Source of the DNA: WRAU01 sp964277385
GTDB taxonomy: Bacteria > Pseudomonadota > Alphaproteobacteria > WRAU01 > Hepatincolaceae
Reading direction: 5' to 3'
Length of the DNA: 64,000 bases
Assembly: GCA_964277385.1 (NCBI GenBank)
Contig: OZ195520.1
Location: 1,302,001 to 1,366,000, forward strand
Within the stretch, counting starts at the first letter, position 1. Every line of letters begins with the position of its first letter. The notes under the pieces were generated by a model that was given only the letters and a program-made list of their open reading frames with translations, was not told where the DNA came from and did not search any database. A program made the position numbers and the translations under genes. Shown one piece after another: positions 54,765-63,687 of the stretch.

Positions 54765-55946
54765 CTAAGCAAGTAAAAAATGAATCATATAATTCAGACA
54801 AAGCCTACCCTTTGTAGTAGATATTATACTACCATCATTTTGTTTTTTCAGTAAAGCATCTGTAATTAAAGATTCAATTTTATTAGAATCAAGTAAGTTA
54901 ATTATTTTAGGATCAATTATCGAATTAACTCTTAAATTTGTTATAATCAGTTCTTGAAAACGTTCTTGATCATTAATTTCTACAAATTCATCAAATAAAG
55001 GATTAGTTTCTTCACTTATAATTTCCGATTTTTGCAACCAACGATTAGGATTTTTATATTCTTTTGTGGCAAACCATTTATCTTCATAATATACCCGTCC
55101 ATGAGCATTAGGACCAATTCCAATATATTCACCACCCTTCCAGTAATTTATATTATGGATACTTTCTGATCCTATTTTTGCAAAATTAGAAATTTCATAT
55201 TGAAATATCTGTTTTTTTTCTAAGGTTTCTAAAGTATAAAGATACAACTCTTCCGCTATTTCTTCTTTTGCCTCTGATACTTTCCATCTAAAAAAAGGAG
55301 TACCTTCTTCTATTGTTAGTTGATAAATAGAAATATGTTCTTTAAAAAAATTTAAAGCAAAATCTAACTCTTTTCTCCAATGAAAAAGACTTTGATTAGG
55401 AAGACCCATAATTAAATCAAAACTTGTTCTATCAAAAATTTCATTAGATTTCTCAAGTGCCTTAATCGCCTCTTTGGAGTTATGATTCCTACCCAAAAAT
55501 TTTAAACTATCATCATTAAAAGATTGAATCCCAGTAGATAATCTATTAACCCCAGCTTGCTTGAAATCTTTAAACCTGTCAATTTCAAAAACTGATGGAT
55601 TACTCTCTAAAGTTATTTCTTTAATTTCGCCAAAACCATTAATTTTATTATGTTTAGAGAAAAAATCAATCAGCTGAAAAATCATATTAGGATTCATTAA
55701 CGATGGAGTGCCACCACCAAAAAAAATTGACTTAATTTTCTTATTTTTAAAAAACTTCTCTTGGTTTTCTATAGATCTAAAATATCCATCTAACCAAGCA
55801 TCATAATTAATTTCATTAGAAATATATGAATTAAAATCACAATACGGACACTTTTTAGCACAAAAAGGCCAATGTATGTATATTGAGATTTCATTAAAAT
55901 CAAAAGGAGTTATTTTGTACTTATCTAACAAGATTAGTCTCTTCAA
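54765..55946 (-). CDS. hemW: radical SAM heme chaperone HemW (HemN-like)
   Basis: HemW (393 residues) is a radical SAM protein that binds heme and inserts it into respiratory proteins. The C-x3-C-x2-C motif is in HWPFCAKKCPYCDF, followed by KSIFFGGGTPSLMNP, RLSTGIQSFND, FDLIMGLPNQS, and the C-terminal HemN domain (from about 280). The position after rdgB with a 26-base overlap fits the usual rph-rdgB-hemW order. The final Cys next to the cluster Cys of HemN is absent, as expected for HemW. Confidence 0.92.
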   Translation of the reverse strand: MKRLILLDKYKITPFDFNEISIYIHWPFCAKKCPYCDFNSYISNEINYDAWLDGYFRSIENQEKFFKNKKIKSIFFGGGTPSLMNPNMIFQLIDFFSKHNKINGFGEIKEITLESNPSVFEIDRFKDFKQAGVNRLSTGIQSFNDDSLKFLGRNHNSKEAIKALEKSNEIFDRTSFDLIMGLPNQSLFHWRKELDFALNFFKEHISIYQLTIEEGTPFFRWKVSEAKEEIAEELYLYTLETLEKKQIFQYEISNFAKIGSESIHNINYWKGGEYIGIGPNAHGRVYYEDKWFATKEYKNPNRWLQKSEIISEETNPLFDEFVEINDQERFQELIITNLRVNSIIDPKIINLLDSNKIESLITDALLKKQNDGSIISTTKGRLCLNYMIHFLLA

Positions 55947-56541
55947 AATAAGTTTTAAATTTTTGTAAGGCTATATTTCTGTGAGCTATTAAATTTTTTT
56001 CTTCAAAAGAAATCTCTGCAAAAGTTTTTTTATAACCATTGGGTATAAATATGCTATCATAAGCAAAACCATTTTCTCCTCTTGGAGGAAAAACAACTTC
56101 ACCGTCTATCTCTCCTCTAAAAAATTTATGAGAATTATCAAGAGGATTATAAAGACACAACACAGTTATAAATTTAGCTTTATTATTAGATGGTAAACCC
56201 ATTTCATTTAACTTTTCATTAGCATGATCTAATAAACCTTTAATTCTCTCAAAAGCCTTAGTATAGTCTCCTTTATAAGCCCATCTTGCACTATAAACTG
56301 ATGGTTGTCCGCCAATAGCATTTACCTCAAAACCACTATCATCAGCTAAAGATAAAATCCCAGATTCAATACAAGCTTTTTTAGCTTTTATTAACGCATT
56401 TTCTTCAAAAGTTTTACCTGTTTCTATTGGTTCACTTAAACTGAAATCTTCAGAAGAAAAAAGTTCAACCTCAGTATCTTCTAATAAATAGATAAGTTCT
56501 TTAAGTTTATTTTTATTATAAGATGCTAAAAGTAATTTCAT
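55921..56541 (-). CDS. rdgB: XTP/dITP pyrophosphatase (RdgB/HAM1)
   Basis: RdgB (206 residues) hydrolyses non-canonical purine NTPs. It begins KLLLASYNKNKLKEL, has FEENALIKAKKA, LADDSGFEVNAIGGQPSVYSARWA, and GFAYDSIFIPNGYKKTFAEI. Length is normal. It lies 15 nt after rph and overlaps hemW by 26 bases. Confidence 0.95.
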   Translation of the reverse strand: MKLLLASYNKNKLKELIYLLEDTEVELFSSEDFSLSEPIETGKTFEENALIKAKKACIESGILSLADDSGFEVNAIGGQPSVYSARWAYKGDYTKAFERIKGLLDHANEKLNEMGLPSNNKAKFITVLCLYNPLDNSHKFFRGEIDGEVVFPPRGENGFAYDSIFIPNGYKKTFAEISFEEKNLIAHRNIALQKFKTYFEETNLVR

Positions 56542-56556
56542 AGGTATTTACTCCAA

Positions 56557-57282
56557 TTAATGTACAGAAACCAAAGCCTTTCTTTGAGCAGATATAATTT
56601 TTGAAATTCCAATTTCTGCTAAATCCAGCAATTGAATTGTAACCTCTCTACTAATAGGTTTTTTTTCTGAACTAACTTGCATTTCAATAATCTTACCAGT
56701 TCCTGTTATCGCAAAATTAGAATCCACCTCAGCAGAGCTATCTTCAATATAATCTAAATCTAACAAGGGAACACCATTTAAAAATCCACAAGAAACAGCC
56801 GCTAATTCTTCAATAATAGGCATCTCTGTAATAAGTTTTTTGTTTAATAATGATTGCATAGCTAAAAATAAGGCAACATAAGAACCACTAATAGATGCAG
56901 TACGGGTACCTCCATCGGCTTGTAATACATCACAATCTATTTTTACTTGCCTTTCTCCTAGTTTAGCTAAATCTACAACACTTCTTAGGGATCTTCCTAT
57001 TAATCTCTGAATTTCTTGAGTTCTTCCTGTTTGTTTTCCTTTAACAGATTCTCTATCCATTCTTTCTATTGTAGACCTTGGCAACATTCCATATTCAGCT
57101 GTAACCCAACCATTACCTGTTCCTTTTATAAAAGGTGGCACTTTATTGCTAAGCGAAGCGGTACATAAAACTTTAGTATTACCAAAAGAAATTAAACAAG
57201 ACCCCTCAGCATGAATATTAACATTGGTTTCTATAGATAATGGTCTTAATTCGTTCTTTTTTCTATTTTCAAATCTAGGCAT
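56557..57282 (-). CDS. rph: ribonuclease PH
   Basis: RNase PH (241 residues) trims tRNA 3' ends using phosphate. Visible are FENRKKNELRPLSIE, GSCLISFGNTKVLCTAS, GWVTAEYGMLPRST, and KIDCDVLQADGGTRTASISG with the catalytic Asp, ending in ISKIISAQRKAL. It is divergent from the M20 peptidase gene with a 99-nt spacer. The family is hexameric, and the full RNase PH core is present without insertion. Confidence 0.96.
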   Translation of the reverse strand: MPRFENRKKNELRPLSIETNVNIHAEGSCLISFGNTKVLCTASLSNKVPPFIKGTGNGWVTAEYGMLPRSTIERMDRESVKGKQTGRTQEIQRLIGRSLRSVVDLAKLGERQVKIDCDVLQADGGTRTASISGSYVALFLAMQSLLNKKLITEMPIIEELAAVSCGFLNGVPLLDLDYIEDSSAEVDSNFAITGTGKIIEMQVSSEKKPISREVTIQLLDLAEIGISKIISAQRKALVSVH

Positions 57283-57381
57283 TTTAATTTTTGACCTCTT
57301 TACGTATTCTTAATAATATAATAATATCATATAAACACAAATATTACATAAGTACAATTTTAAAAATAAAGTCAGAAAAAA

Positions 57382-58629
57382 ATGTTTGAAAATTCAGATT
57401 TAAACCAATACTTAGAAGATTTAAAATATCTAACTTCAATAGATAGCCCAACAAGTTATATAAAAGGCATAAATGAAATAATAAAATTCTTTACAAAAAA
57501 TGCCGAAGAACTAGGTTTAAAAGTAATAAGAAAAAATTATAACGAAAAAGAAGCCGATTGCTTGTTAATAACTAATGCTCATGAAGATGAAAATATAGAT
57601 ATACTATTGTTAGCTCACATGGATACAGTATATGAAGTTGGCACAGCAAAAAAAAGACCCTTTAAAATTATAGATAATAAAGCCTTTGCTCCTGGTATAA
57701 TTGATAATAAAGGAGGTGCTTTATTAGGCCTTTACGCTATAAAAAAAATTGATTTATCTCAAGTAAAAGTAGCTCTTTTATTAAATTCTAATGAAGAAGA
57801 AGGATCAAAAGGGAATCATATTTTTATAGAAGAAATAGCAAAAAAAAGTAAATATGCTTTAGTTCTAGAAGCTACAAGAGAAAATGGAAATTGTGTTGAT
57901 AAAAGACTCGGAATAGCAACCTATAAAATATCTTTTACAGGAGTTCCTTCAACAATTTATAATTTTAAAGAAGGTATTTCTCCAATTTATGAATTCAGTA
58001 AATTTATTAAAATGTTTGAAATGATGAATAATAACAACACAGGTTCTTTAGTAAATGTTGTTGTGTTAGAAACATTATCACCGGATCTTAATTCAATACA
58101 AAAAGATCTTCATTTAGGTGTGCAAGTTCGTTTCTCAGAAGAAAGGTTTTTTGATAATATTGAAACAAGAATAAATCAACATACCTCTCGTATGCCAGAA
58201 AATATTCAGGTTACCGTAGAAAAAATATCATTTTACCCTTGCATGCCTCAAGCTTTCAAACAAAAAGAATTAAAAAGAATGGTAGAAATAGCTGGTGCAA
58301 AATACGGACAAAATATCAACTGGGAAAGCTCCTTTGGCGGATCAGATGGTTGTTATGCAGCAAGAATCGATACTTGTTTAGTAGTAGATGGTATGGGTCC
58401 ATTAGGTGGAAATTTTCATAATGAACAAGAATATCTTGACATCTCATCAGTTGAAACTAAATGTAACATAATAATAGATATTGCTAATCAAGTTATTAAT
58501 CAAAAACAATCACTAATTAAAAAAGAATCTCAAATGGAAAAACATAGACTTCTTAAAGAGCAAAAAGAAAAAGAGCAACAAGAATTAAAAGATAATATAG
58601 ATAAGGAAAAAGAAAATGACTCAAAATAA
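57382..58629 (+). CDS. M20-family metallopeptidase (glutamate carboxypeptidase-like) with charged C-terminal tail
   Basis: This 415-residue protein fits the M20 family: metal motif LLAHMDTVYEVGTAKKR, then APGIIDNKGG with the bridging Asp, the catalytic Glu-Glu pair NSNEEEGSKGN, Glu in VLEATRENG, and the last His in GGNFHNEQEYLD. FGGSDGCYAAR is the region before it. Closest known type is carboxypeptidase G2/glutamate carboxypeptidase; actual substrate unknown. Residues 375-415 form a Lys/Glu-rich coiled coil (KEQKEKEQQELKDNIDKEKE) not usual in the family. It overlaps grpE by 14 bases, so they are coupled. In many alphaproteobacteria hrcA or rph occupies this place. Confidence 0.82.
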   Translation: MFENSDLNQYLEDLKYLTSIDSPTSYIKGINEIIKFFTKNAEELGLKVIRKNYNEKEADCLLITNAHEDENIDILLLAHMDTVYEVGTAKKRPFKIIDNKAFAPGIIDNKGGALLGLYAIKKIDLSQVKVALLLNSNEEEGSKGNHIFIEEIAKKSKYALVLEATRENGNCVDKRLGIATYKISFTGVPSTIYNFKEGISPIYEFSKFIKMFEMMNNNNTGSLVNVVVLETLSPDLNSIQKDLHLGVQVRFSEERFFDNIETRINQHTSRMPENIQVTVEKISFYPCMPQAFKQKELKRMVEIAGAKYGQNINWESSFGGSDGCYAARIDTCLVVDGMGPLGGNFHNEQEYLDISSVETKCNIIIDIANQVINQKQSLIKKESQMEKHRLLKEQKEKEQQELKDNIDKEKENDSK

Positions 58630-59164
58630 CGAAGAACTTAAAAAAGAAGAAGAATTTTTTGAAAAAGAAAAAGAAACTGAAATTAAACCGAATGAAACTA
58701 AAAGTGAGATAGAGCTTTTGAAAGAAGAGTTAGCAGAATCAAAAGATAAATATATAAGAACTCTAGCAGAGGCCGAGAATACAAGAAAAAGGCTAGAAAA
58801 AAATCAAATAGATATAGCAAAATTTGCTGTTAGTGATTTTGCAAAAGACCTTATTCCAGTATTAGATATTTTTAAAAAAGCCTTTGAAGGTATTAATGAA
58901 AATACAATAGAAGATCCATCTGTAAAAAGTTTTCTTGAAGGCATAAAAATGACAGAAAAATTACTAGAAAAATCTTTCAATAAGTTTGGAATAATAGAAA
59001 TTAATCCTATGGGTGAAAAATTAGATCCTAATTTTCATGAAACCCTATACGCAAAACCGGAAGAAGGAATTGAAAATAATACAATAGTTGAAGTTATGGA
59101 ATTGGGATACAAAATTCACGATAGAATCTTGCGTTCTGCTAAGGTTGGAATAATTAAAAATTAA
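58616..59164 (+). CDS. grpE: nucleotide exchange factor GrpE
   Basis: GrpE (182 residues) releases ADP from DnaK. A long acidic N-terminal coiled coil (about 5-75) leads to the family blocks YIRTLAEAENTRKRLEKN, FAKDLIPVLDIFKKAF and the C-terminal MGEKLDPNFHETLYA with VELGYKIHDRILRSAKVGI-like ending. It overlaps the M20 peptidase gene by 14 bases, and dnaK-dnaJ follow 1.4 kb downstream. No hrcA gene or CIRCE inverted repeat was seen upstream. Confidence 0.95.
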   Translation: MTQNNEELKKEEEFFEKEKETEIKPNETKSEIELLKEELAESKDKYIRTLAEAENTRKRLEKNQIDIAKFAVSDFAKDLIPVLDIFKKAFEGINENTIEDPSVKSFLEGIKMTEKLLEKSFNKFGIIEINPMGEKLDPNFHETLYAKPEEGIENNTIVEVMELGYKIHDRILRSAKVGIIKN

Positions 59165-59257
59165 TGCAATAGAGTATTACATTTTAATAGTGCAACAATA
59201 TCAATAAGTTTATGCCATATACTACGGCACAAAATTTAATGTTTTTTCTAGTGTGAC

Positions 59258-59344
59258 ATATATAATAGGAATATATATTTAATTTTTGGAATTTTTTGCA
59301 ATTAATTTTGTTATATAAATATATTACTTCTTCCTATTATATAT
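59258..59344. repeat. 14-bp inverted repeat with 59-base spacer
   Basis: ATATATAATAGGAA at 59258-59271 pairs exactly with TTCCTATTATATAT at 59331-59344. The spacer is very AT-rich. It could be a terminal repeat of a small degenerate element, but no target duplication or second copy was found here. Chance is possible. Confidence 0.35.
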
Positions 59345-59455
59345 CGTCTAATTACATTTTTATTGATATCAAAAAAGGCTTCATATTTTATTTTTAATAA
59401 AACTGTAATTCTTTGATTATATCTGTGTAGTATTTTTGTAACTGTGCCATTTTAA
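59311..59455 (-). pseudogene. possible relic open frame between grpE and the next pseudogene
   Basis: The reverse strand has a start-less open run of 48 codons reading TKILHRYNQRITVLLKIKYE then AFFDINKNVIRRYIIGRSN, which looks like protein with a helix-turn-helix flavour. No family is recognised. The rest of 59165-59677 shows nothing supported. Confidence 0.28.
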
Positions 59456-59677
59456 TGTTTCTATTTAAACGTATCTGTATAAATATATTACTTATGTCTC
59501 ACTAAATTATTACCAATACATATTGTTTTATTAATTTTCTGTTTTTGAATATGAACTTAATTTTATGTGTATCTAAGTAAAATAAAAACGATAAAAATTT
59601 TTATTTTTTTACTTAATAACCATCTATAATTACATTAATTAAAAAAAATTTATTTTGAAAAAGATTACCTTCATCTT

Positions 59678-60435
59678 TTACTTTTTTACTTTATTAAGTA
59701 ATAATGATATTGAAGAAACATTTTCACCTTCTTTATAATCACATTTCTCTTACAACAACCAAATAGATTTCATTGTTTTTAGCTGCTAATAACTCATATT
59801 TCTATTTTAATTTAGTTTCTCATTTATCTAAAATAGAATAAAGTTTCTTGATTACCTCATTTTTTCCTTGTTTACTTAAAAAGTTCTCTTCATGTTCTAT
59901 AAATTCGGTATTCCTATTCTCTTTGGAAAAAGTAAACTTAGAATAAAAACTTACTTTATAATCATAATTGTTTAATAAAATACTATGTTTTGTTAATGGA
60001 GTTTTGAATCATAATCAATATCGACCATATTATCATCTTCACTTAAAGCTTCATGATAACCTTTGAAGGTTTAACAATTTCATCATTCAAATAAAGAAGA
60101 TTAACCACTATACACTTTAATGTATTCTCAGATAAAACTATCTTTATTTTTACATTATGTATTTTTGTAAGAAAAAATATCTTCGCTAAAATCTAAGTGT
60201 TGATGCAAATAAAAGTAATTAAAAATATAAGAAAATATTTCTGCTGGCTCTCTTAATTTGCCTCTATAATAAGGAGGTATTTTTGTAGCCTTAATAAAAT
60301 TTTCTTTATCGGGATGAGTTGAAAGAGTTTTTAAAACTCTTGTTCTTCATCATCTACAAATCGTTCTTCAGCAAACAAAGTAACACTATTAGTGAATAAA
60401 CATAAAATTAATAAATACAAGTAAAACTTAAACAA
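59678..60435 (-). pseudogene. decayed secreted-protein gene, 5-6 frameshifts or stops
   Basis: Starting near a TTG at 60433-60435 the reverse strand reads a clear signal peptide (FKFYLYLLILCLF, then NSVTLFA) and a mature part EERFVDDEEQE. After a frame change comes FLKTLSTHPDKENF and IPPYYRGKLREPAEIFSYI, then HNVKIKIVLSENTLKCIVV, GYHEALSEDDN, LTKHSILLNNYDYKVSFYSKF, FIEHEENFLSKQGK, an in-frame TGA, and finally GENVSSISLLLNKVKK closing at 59678. Joined, this is about 230 residues of a periplasmic or exported protein. The family is not recognised. Confidence 0.7.
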
Positions 60436-60492
60436 ATCAAAACCTATTAAATAATTTTTACCAAAACATCATTATAAAAATACCAAACAAAC

Positions 60493-60524
60493 TTGACAAA
60501 AAAAATAAGCCTACTAATTATAGT
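60493..60524 (+). promoter_or_regulatory. dnaK: candidate dnaK promoter
   Basis: TTGACA at 60493-60498 is a consensus -35; TATAGT at 60519 is a plausible -10 but the spacing is 20 bases, longer than usual. A CTTGACA start also fits the -35 of alphaproteobacterial heat-shock (RpoH) promoters, with CCTACT near 60510 as a poor -10. Heat-shock control is inferred. Confidence 0.3.
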
Positions 60525-60597
60525 ATAAGTTAAAAATAAAAGATAACGAATCGCAAAATAAAACATATAAGAAATTAAAATAAAATTGGAGAATTAA

Positions 60598-62487
60598 ATG
60601 TCAAAAATTATAGGTATAGATTTAGGAACAACAAATTCTTGTGTTTCTGTTATGGATGGAAGTGAACCAAAAGTTATAGAAAATTCAGAGGGAGCAAGAA
60701 CAACACCTTCTATGGTGGCTTTTTTAAACGATGAGAAATTAGTTGGACAATCAGCAAAAAGACAAGCTGTAACAAATCCAGAAAAAACATTATTTGGTGT
60801 AAAAAGATTAATTGGTAGAAAAAATTCTGATCCTGCTGTAGCACAAATTAAAAAATTGTCACCTTTTCATATTATAGAAGGAAACGGCGGAGATGCTTGG
60901 GTAGAAGTTGATGGTAAAAAATATTCTCCTCAAGAAATTAGTGCTATTATTCTTCAAAAAATGAAAGAAACAGCTGAAAACTGGTTAGGTGAAAAAGTAG
61001 ACAAAGCTGTAATAACAGTTCCCGCTTATTTTAATGATGCACAAAGACAAGCTACAAAAGATGCTGGTAAAATTGCAGGTCTTGAAGTTTTAAGAATAAT
61101 CAACGAACCAACAGCAGCAGCATTAGCGTATGGTCTTGATAAGAAAAAATCAGGTACTGTTGTAGTGTACGATTTAGGTGGTGGTACTTTTGATGTATCT
61201 ATCTTAGAAATTGGCGATGGTGTATTTGAGGTTAAATCTACTAATGGAGATACTTCTTTAGGAGGTGAAAATTTTGATGAGCATGTTATGGAATACTTAT
61301 TACAAGAATTTAAAAAAGAAACTTCTATAGATTTATCTAAAGATAAGCTAGCATTACAAAGACTTAAAGAAGCATCTGAAAAAGCCAAAATTGAGCTTTC
61401 GTCTTCTTTACAGACAGAAATTAACCTGCCATTCATTACAGCAGATGAAAGTGGTGCAAAACACTTAAACATTAAATTAAGCAGAGCAAAATTAGAATCT
61501 TTAGTAGATGATTTAATTACAAAAACTATGAATCCTTGTAAATTAGCACTTAAAGATGCTGGAATTTTAGCTGGAGATATTTCTGAGGTTATTTTAGTTG
61601 GTGGTATGACAAGAATGCCAAAAATTTCAGAAAAAGTTAAAGATTTTTTTGGGAAAGAACCTCATAAAGGCGTAAATCCAGATGAAGTTGTAGCTATTGG
61701 TGCTGCTATTCAAGGTGGAGTGTTAAGAGGAGATGTTAAAGATGTTCTTTTATTAGATGTAACTCCATTATCTTTAGGTTTAGAAACTTTGGGCGGTGTA
61801 TTTACAAGATTAATAGATAGAAATACAACTATTCCTGCTAAAAAATCTCAAGTTTTCTCAACAGCAGAAGATAATCAAGGAGCGGTTACAATTAGAGTTT
61901 TCCAAGGTGAAAGACAGATGGTTGTCGACAATAAATTACTAGGACAGTTTGACCTAGTAGGTATAGCACCAGCACCAAGAGGAATTCCTCAAATTGAAGT
62001 TGCTTTTGATATAGATGCAAATGGTATTGTTAGTGTATCGGCTAAAGATAAAGGAACTGGTAAGGAGCATCAAATTCAAATTCAATCTTCTTCTGGATTG
62101 TCTGATGAAGAAATTGAAAGAATGGTTAAAGATGCCGAGGCTAATGCCGAAGCTGATAAACTTAAAAAAGATCATATTGATGCACAGAATAATGCAGAAA
62201 TAGCGATTAGTACTGTTGAAAAAAGCATGAAAGAATTAGCTGATAAAATTCCTGAAGAGATAAAAATTTCTCTTGAAACAACTATAAAAGAACTTCAAGA
62301 TGTTAAAGAAACTGCCACAACAGAAGAGCTTAAATCTAAAACTGAAGCCTTAACTACTCTTTCTATGAAACTAGGAGAAATGTTATATCAACAATCTCAA
62401 GAAGAAAAGCCTACAACAGAAGGAGAAGAACAAGCTAACCAACCTGAAGATGCGAATGTAGTTGATGGTAGCTTTAAAGAAAAATAG
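60598..62487 (+). CDS. dnaK: molecular chaperone DnaK (Hsp70)
   Basis: DnaK (629 residues) folds and disaggregates proteins with GrpE and DnaJ. The ATPase domain starts IIGIDLGTTNSCVSVMDG, with VPAYFNDAQRQATKDAG, VYDLGGGTFDVSI and LVGGMTRMPKI. The substrate-binding domain has DVTPLSLGLETLGG, and the lid is a Glu/Lys helix ending in DVVDGSFKEK-like DANVVDGSFKEK. Length and order are normal. GGAG lies before the ATG. It is followed by a terminator and dnaJ. Confidence 0.98.
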   Translation: MSKIIGIDLGTTNSCVSVMDGSEPKVIENSEGARTTPSMVAFLNDEKLVGQSAKRQAVTNPEKTLFGVKRLIGRKNSDPAVAQIKKLSPFHIIEGNGGDAWVEVDGKKYSPQEISAIILQKMKETAENWLGEKVDKAVITVPAYFNDAQRQATKDAGKIAGLEVLRIINEPTAAALAYGLDKKKSGTVVVYDLGGGTFDVSILEIGDGVFEVKSTNGDTSLGGENFDEHVMEYLLQEFKKETSIDLSKDKLALQRLKEASEKAKIELSSSLQTEINLPFITADESGAKHLNIKLSRAKLESLVDDLITKTMNPCKLALKDAGILAGDISEVILVGGMTRMPKISEKVKDFFGKEPHKGVNPDEVVAIGAAIQGGVLRGDVKDVLLLDVTPLSLGLETLGGVFTRLIDRNTTIPAKKSQVFSTAEDNQGAVTIRVFQGERQMVVDNKLLGQFDLVGIAPAPRGIPQIEVAFDIDANGIVSVSAKDKGTGKEHQIQIQSSSGLSDEEIERMVKDAEANAEADKLKKDHIDAQNNAEIAISTVEKSMKELADKIPEEIKISLETTIKELQDVKETATTEELKSKTEALTTLSMKLGEMLYQQSQEEKPTTEGEEQANQPEDANVVDGSFKEK

Positions 62488-62507
62488 TTTTTTCTAAAAT
62501 CAAGCCG

Positions 62508-62545
62508 AAAGGGTAATCTGTATTAATTTACGATTACTCTTTTTG
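62508..62545 (+). terminator. probable terminator between dnaK and dnaJ
   Basis: AAAGGGTAATC pairs with GATTACTCTTT over a 13-base loop (one G-T pair) and is followed by a T run. It may attenuate read-through into dnaJ, giving more DnaK than DnaJ. Confidence 0.65.
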
Positions 62546-62595
62546 CATGTTTGTAATATTATAAATATATATATATAAATAGCGAATTAAAAATT

Positions 62596-63687
62596 ATGAG
62601 TAAAGATTTTTATACAACTTTGGGTGTTTCTAGAACTGCTACAGATGATGAACTAAAATCTGCATATAGAAAATTAGCAATGAAATACCACCCAGACAAA
62701 AACCCTGACAATAAAGAATCTGAAGCAAAATTCAAAGAAATCTCAGAAGCCTATGAAGTTCTCAAAGATCCCAATAAAAGAGCTTCTTACGATAGAGGTG
62801 GCTATAATACTCAAGCAGGGCACGGAAGCAACGAAGGATTTGGATTTGGTGGATTTAGCGATTTTGGATCAATGAATGATATATTTGAAGAAATATTTGG
62901 TGGCGGAAGGGGATCAAGAAAAGATTCCTCTAATTATGCAAGAGCTCAAAGAGGATCTGATCTTTTATATAATCTCTCAATATCTTTAGAAGAAGCATAC
63001 TCTGGAGTAGAAAAAGATATTAAAATAACCAATTTATACGCATGCTTTGATTGTAATGGCTCTGGTTCTAAAGGTGTACCTGAATATTCAACCTGTTCTG
63101 ATTGTGCTGGACGTGGAAAAATTAGAAGAAGAATGGGATTCTTCTCTGTAGAACAAGTATGTGCAAGATGTTCTGGTAAAGGGCAGTCTCTTAAAAATAC
63201 TTGTAACTCTTGTCATGGAGAAGGAAGAATTAAAAAAACTAAAACTCTATCAGTATCAGTTCCTTCTGGCATAGATAACGGTATGAGAATAAAACTATCT
63301 GGAGAAGGTGAAGCTGGAGTTCAATCAGCCCCAGCTGGGGATTTATATGTCTCAATAAGCATATTTAAACATAGTTTTTTTACAAGAAAAAAAAATGATC
63401 TTCATATTAATATTTCAATTCCAATGATTGTAGCAACTTTGGGAGATATGATAAAAATAAATGTTATAGGAGGAAAAGAAATTGAATTAACCATTCCAGA
63501 AGGAATTAACAACGGGCAAACATTGCGAGTTAAAAATAAAGGAATGAAAATTCTTAACCATAACAGCTATGGTGATCTTTATGTTAATATAACAGTTGAT
63601 ACTCCTAATAAACTTTCATCTAAACAAAAAGAATTATTAAAAGAAATTTTTGTAATTGATGAAAAAAATAAATATAAAATAAAGTAA
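62596..63687 (+). CDS. dnaJ: chaperone DnaJ (Hsp40)
   Basis: DnaJ (363 residues) stimulates DnaK ATPase. It has the J domain with HPDKNPDN (HPD motif), a Gly/Phe-rich region (GFGFGGFSDFGSM), four zinc-binding CxxCxGxG-type repeats (CFDCNGSGSKG, CSDCAGRGK, CARCSGKGQ, CNSCHGEGR), and the C-terminal substrate-binding domain with KLSGEGEAGVQSAPAGDLYV and IKINVIGGKEIELTIPEG. It is a full-length type I DnaJ. It ends 313 bases before the window edge. Confidence 0.97.
   Translation: MSKDFYTTLGVSRTATDDELKSAYRKLAMKYHPDKNPDNKESEAKFKEISEAYEVLKDPNKRASYDRGGYNTQAGHGSNEGFGFGGFSDFGSMNDIFEEIFGGGRGSRKDSSNYARAQRGSDLLYNLSISLEEAYSGVEKDIKITNLYACFDCNGSGSKGVPEYSTCSDCAGRGKIRRRMGFFSVEQVCARCSGKGQSLKNTCNSCHGEGRIKKTKTLSVSVPSGIDNGMRIKLSGEGEAGVQSAPAGDLYVSISIFKHSFFTRKKNDLHINISIPMIVATLGDMIKINVIGGKEIELTIPEGINNGQTLRVKNKGMKILNHNSYGDLYVNITVDTPNKLSSKQKELLKEIFVIDEKNKYKIK

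Noticed and set aside
61026..61472. 148-codon reverse frame inside dnaK
   Set aside because: Fully inside a strongly conserved dnaK coding region; a shadow of codon bias.
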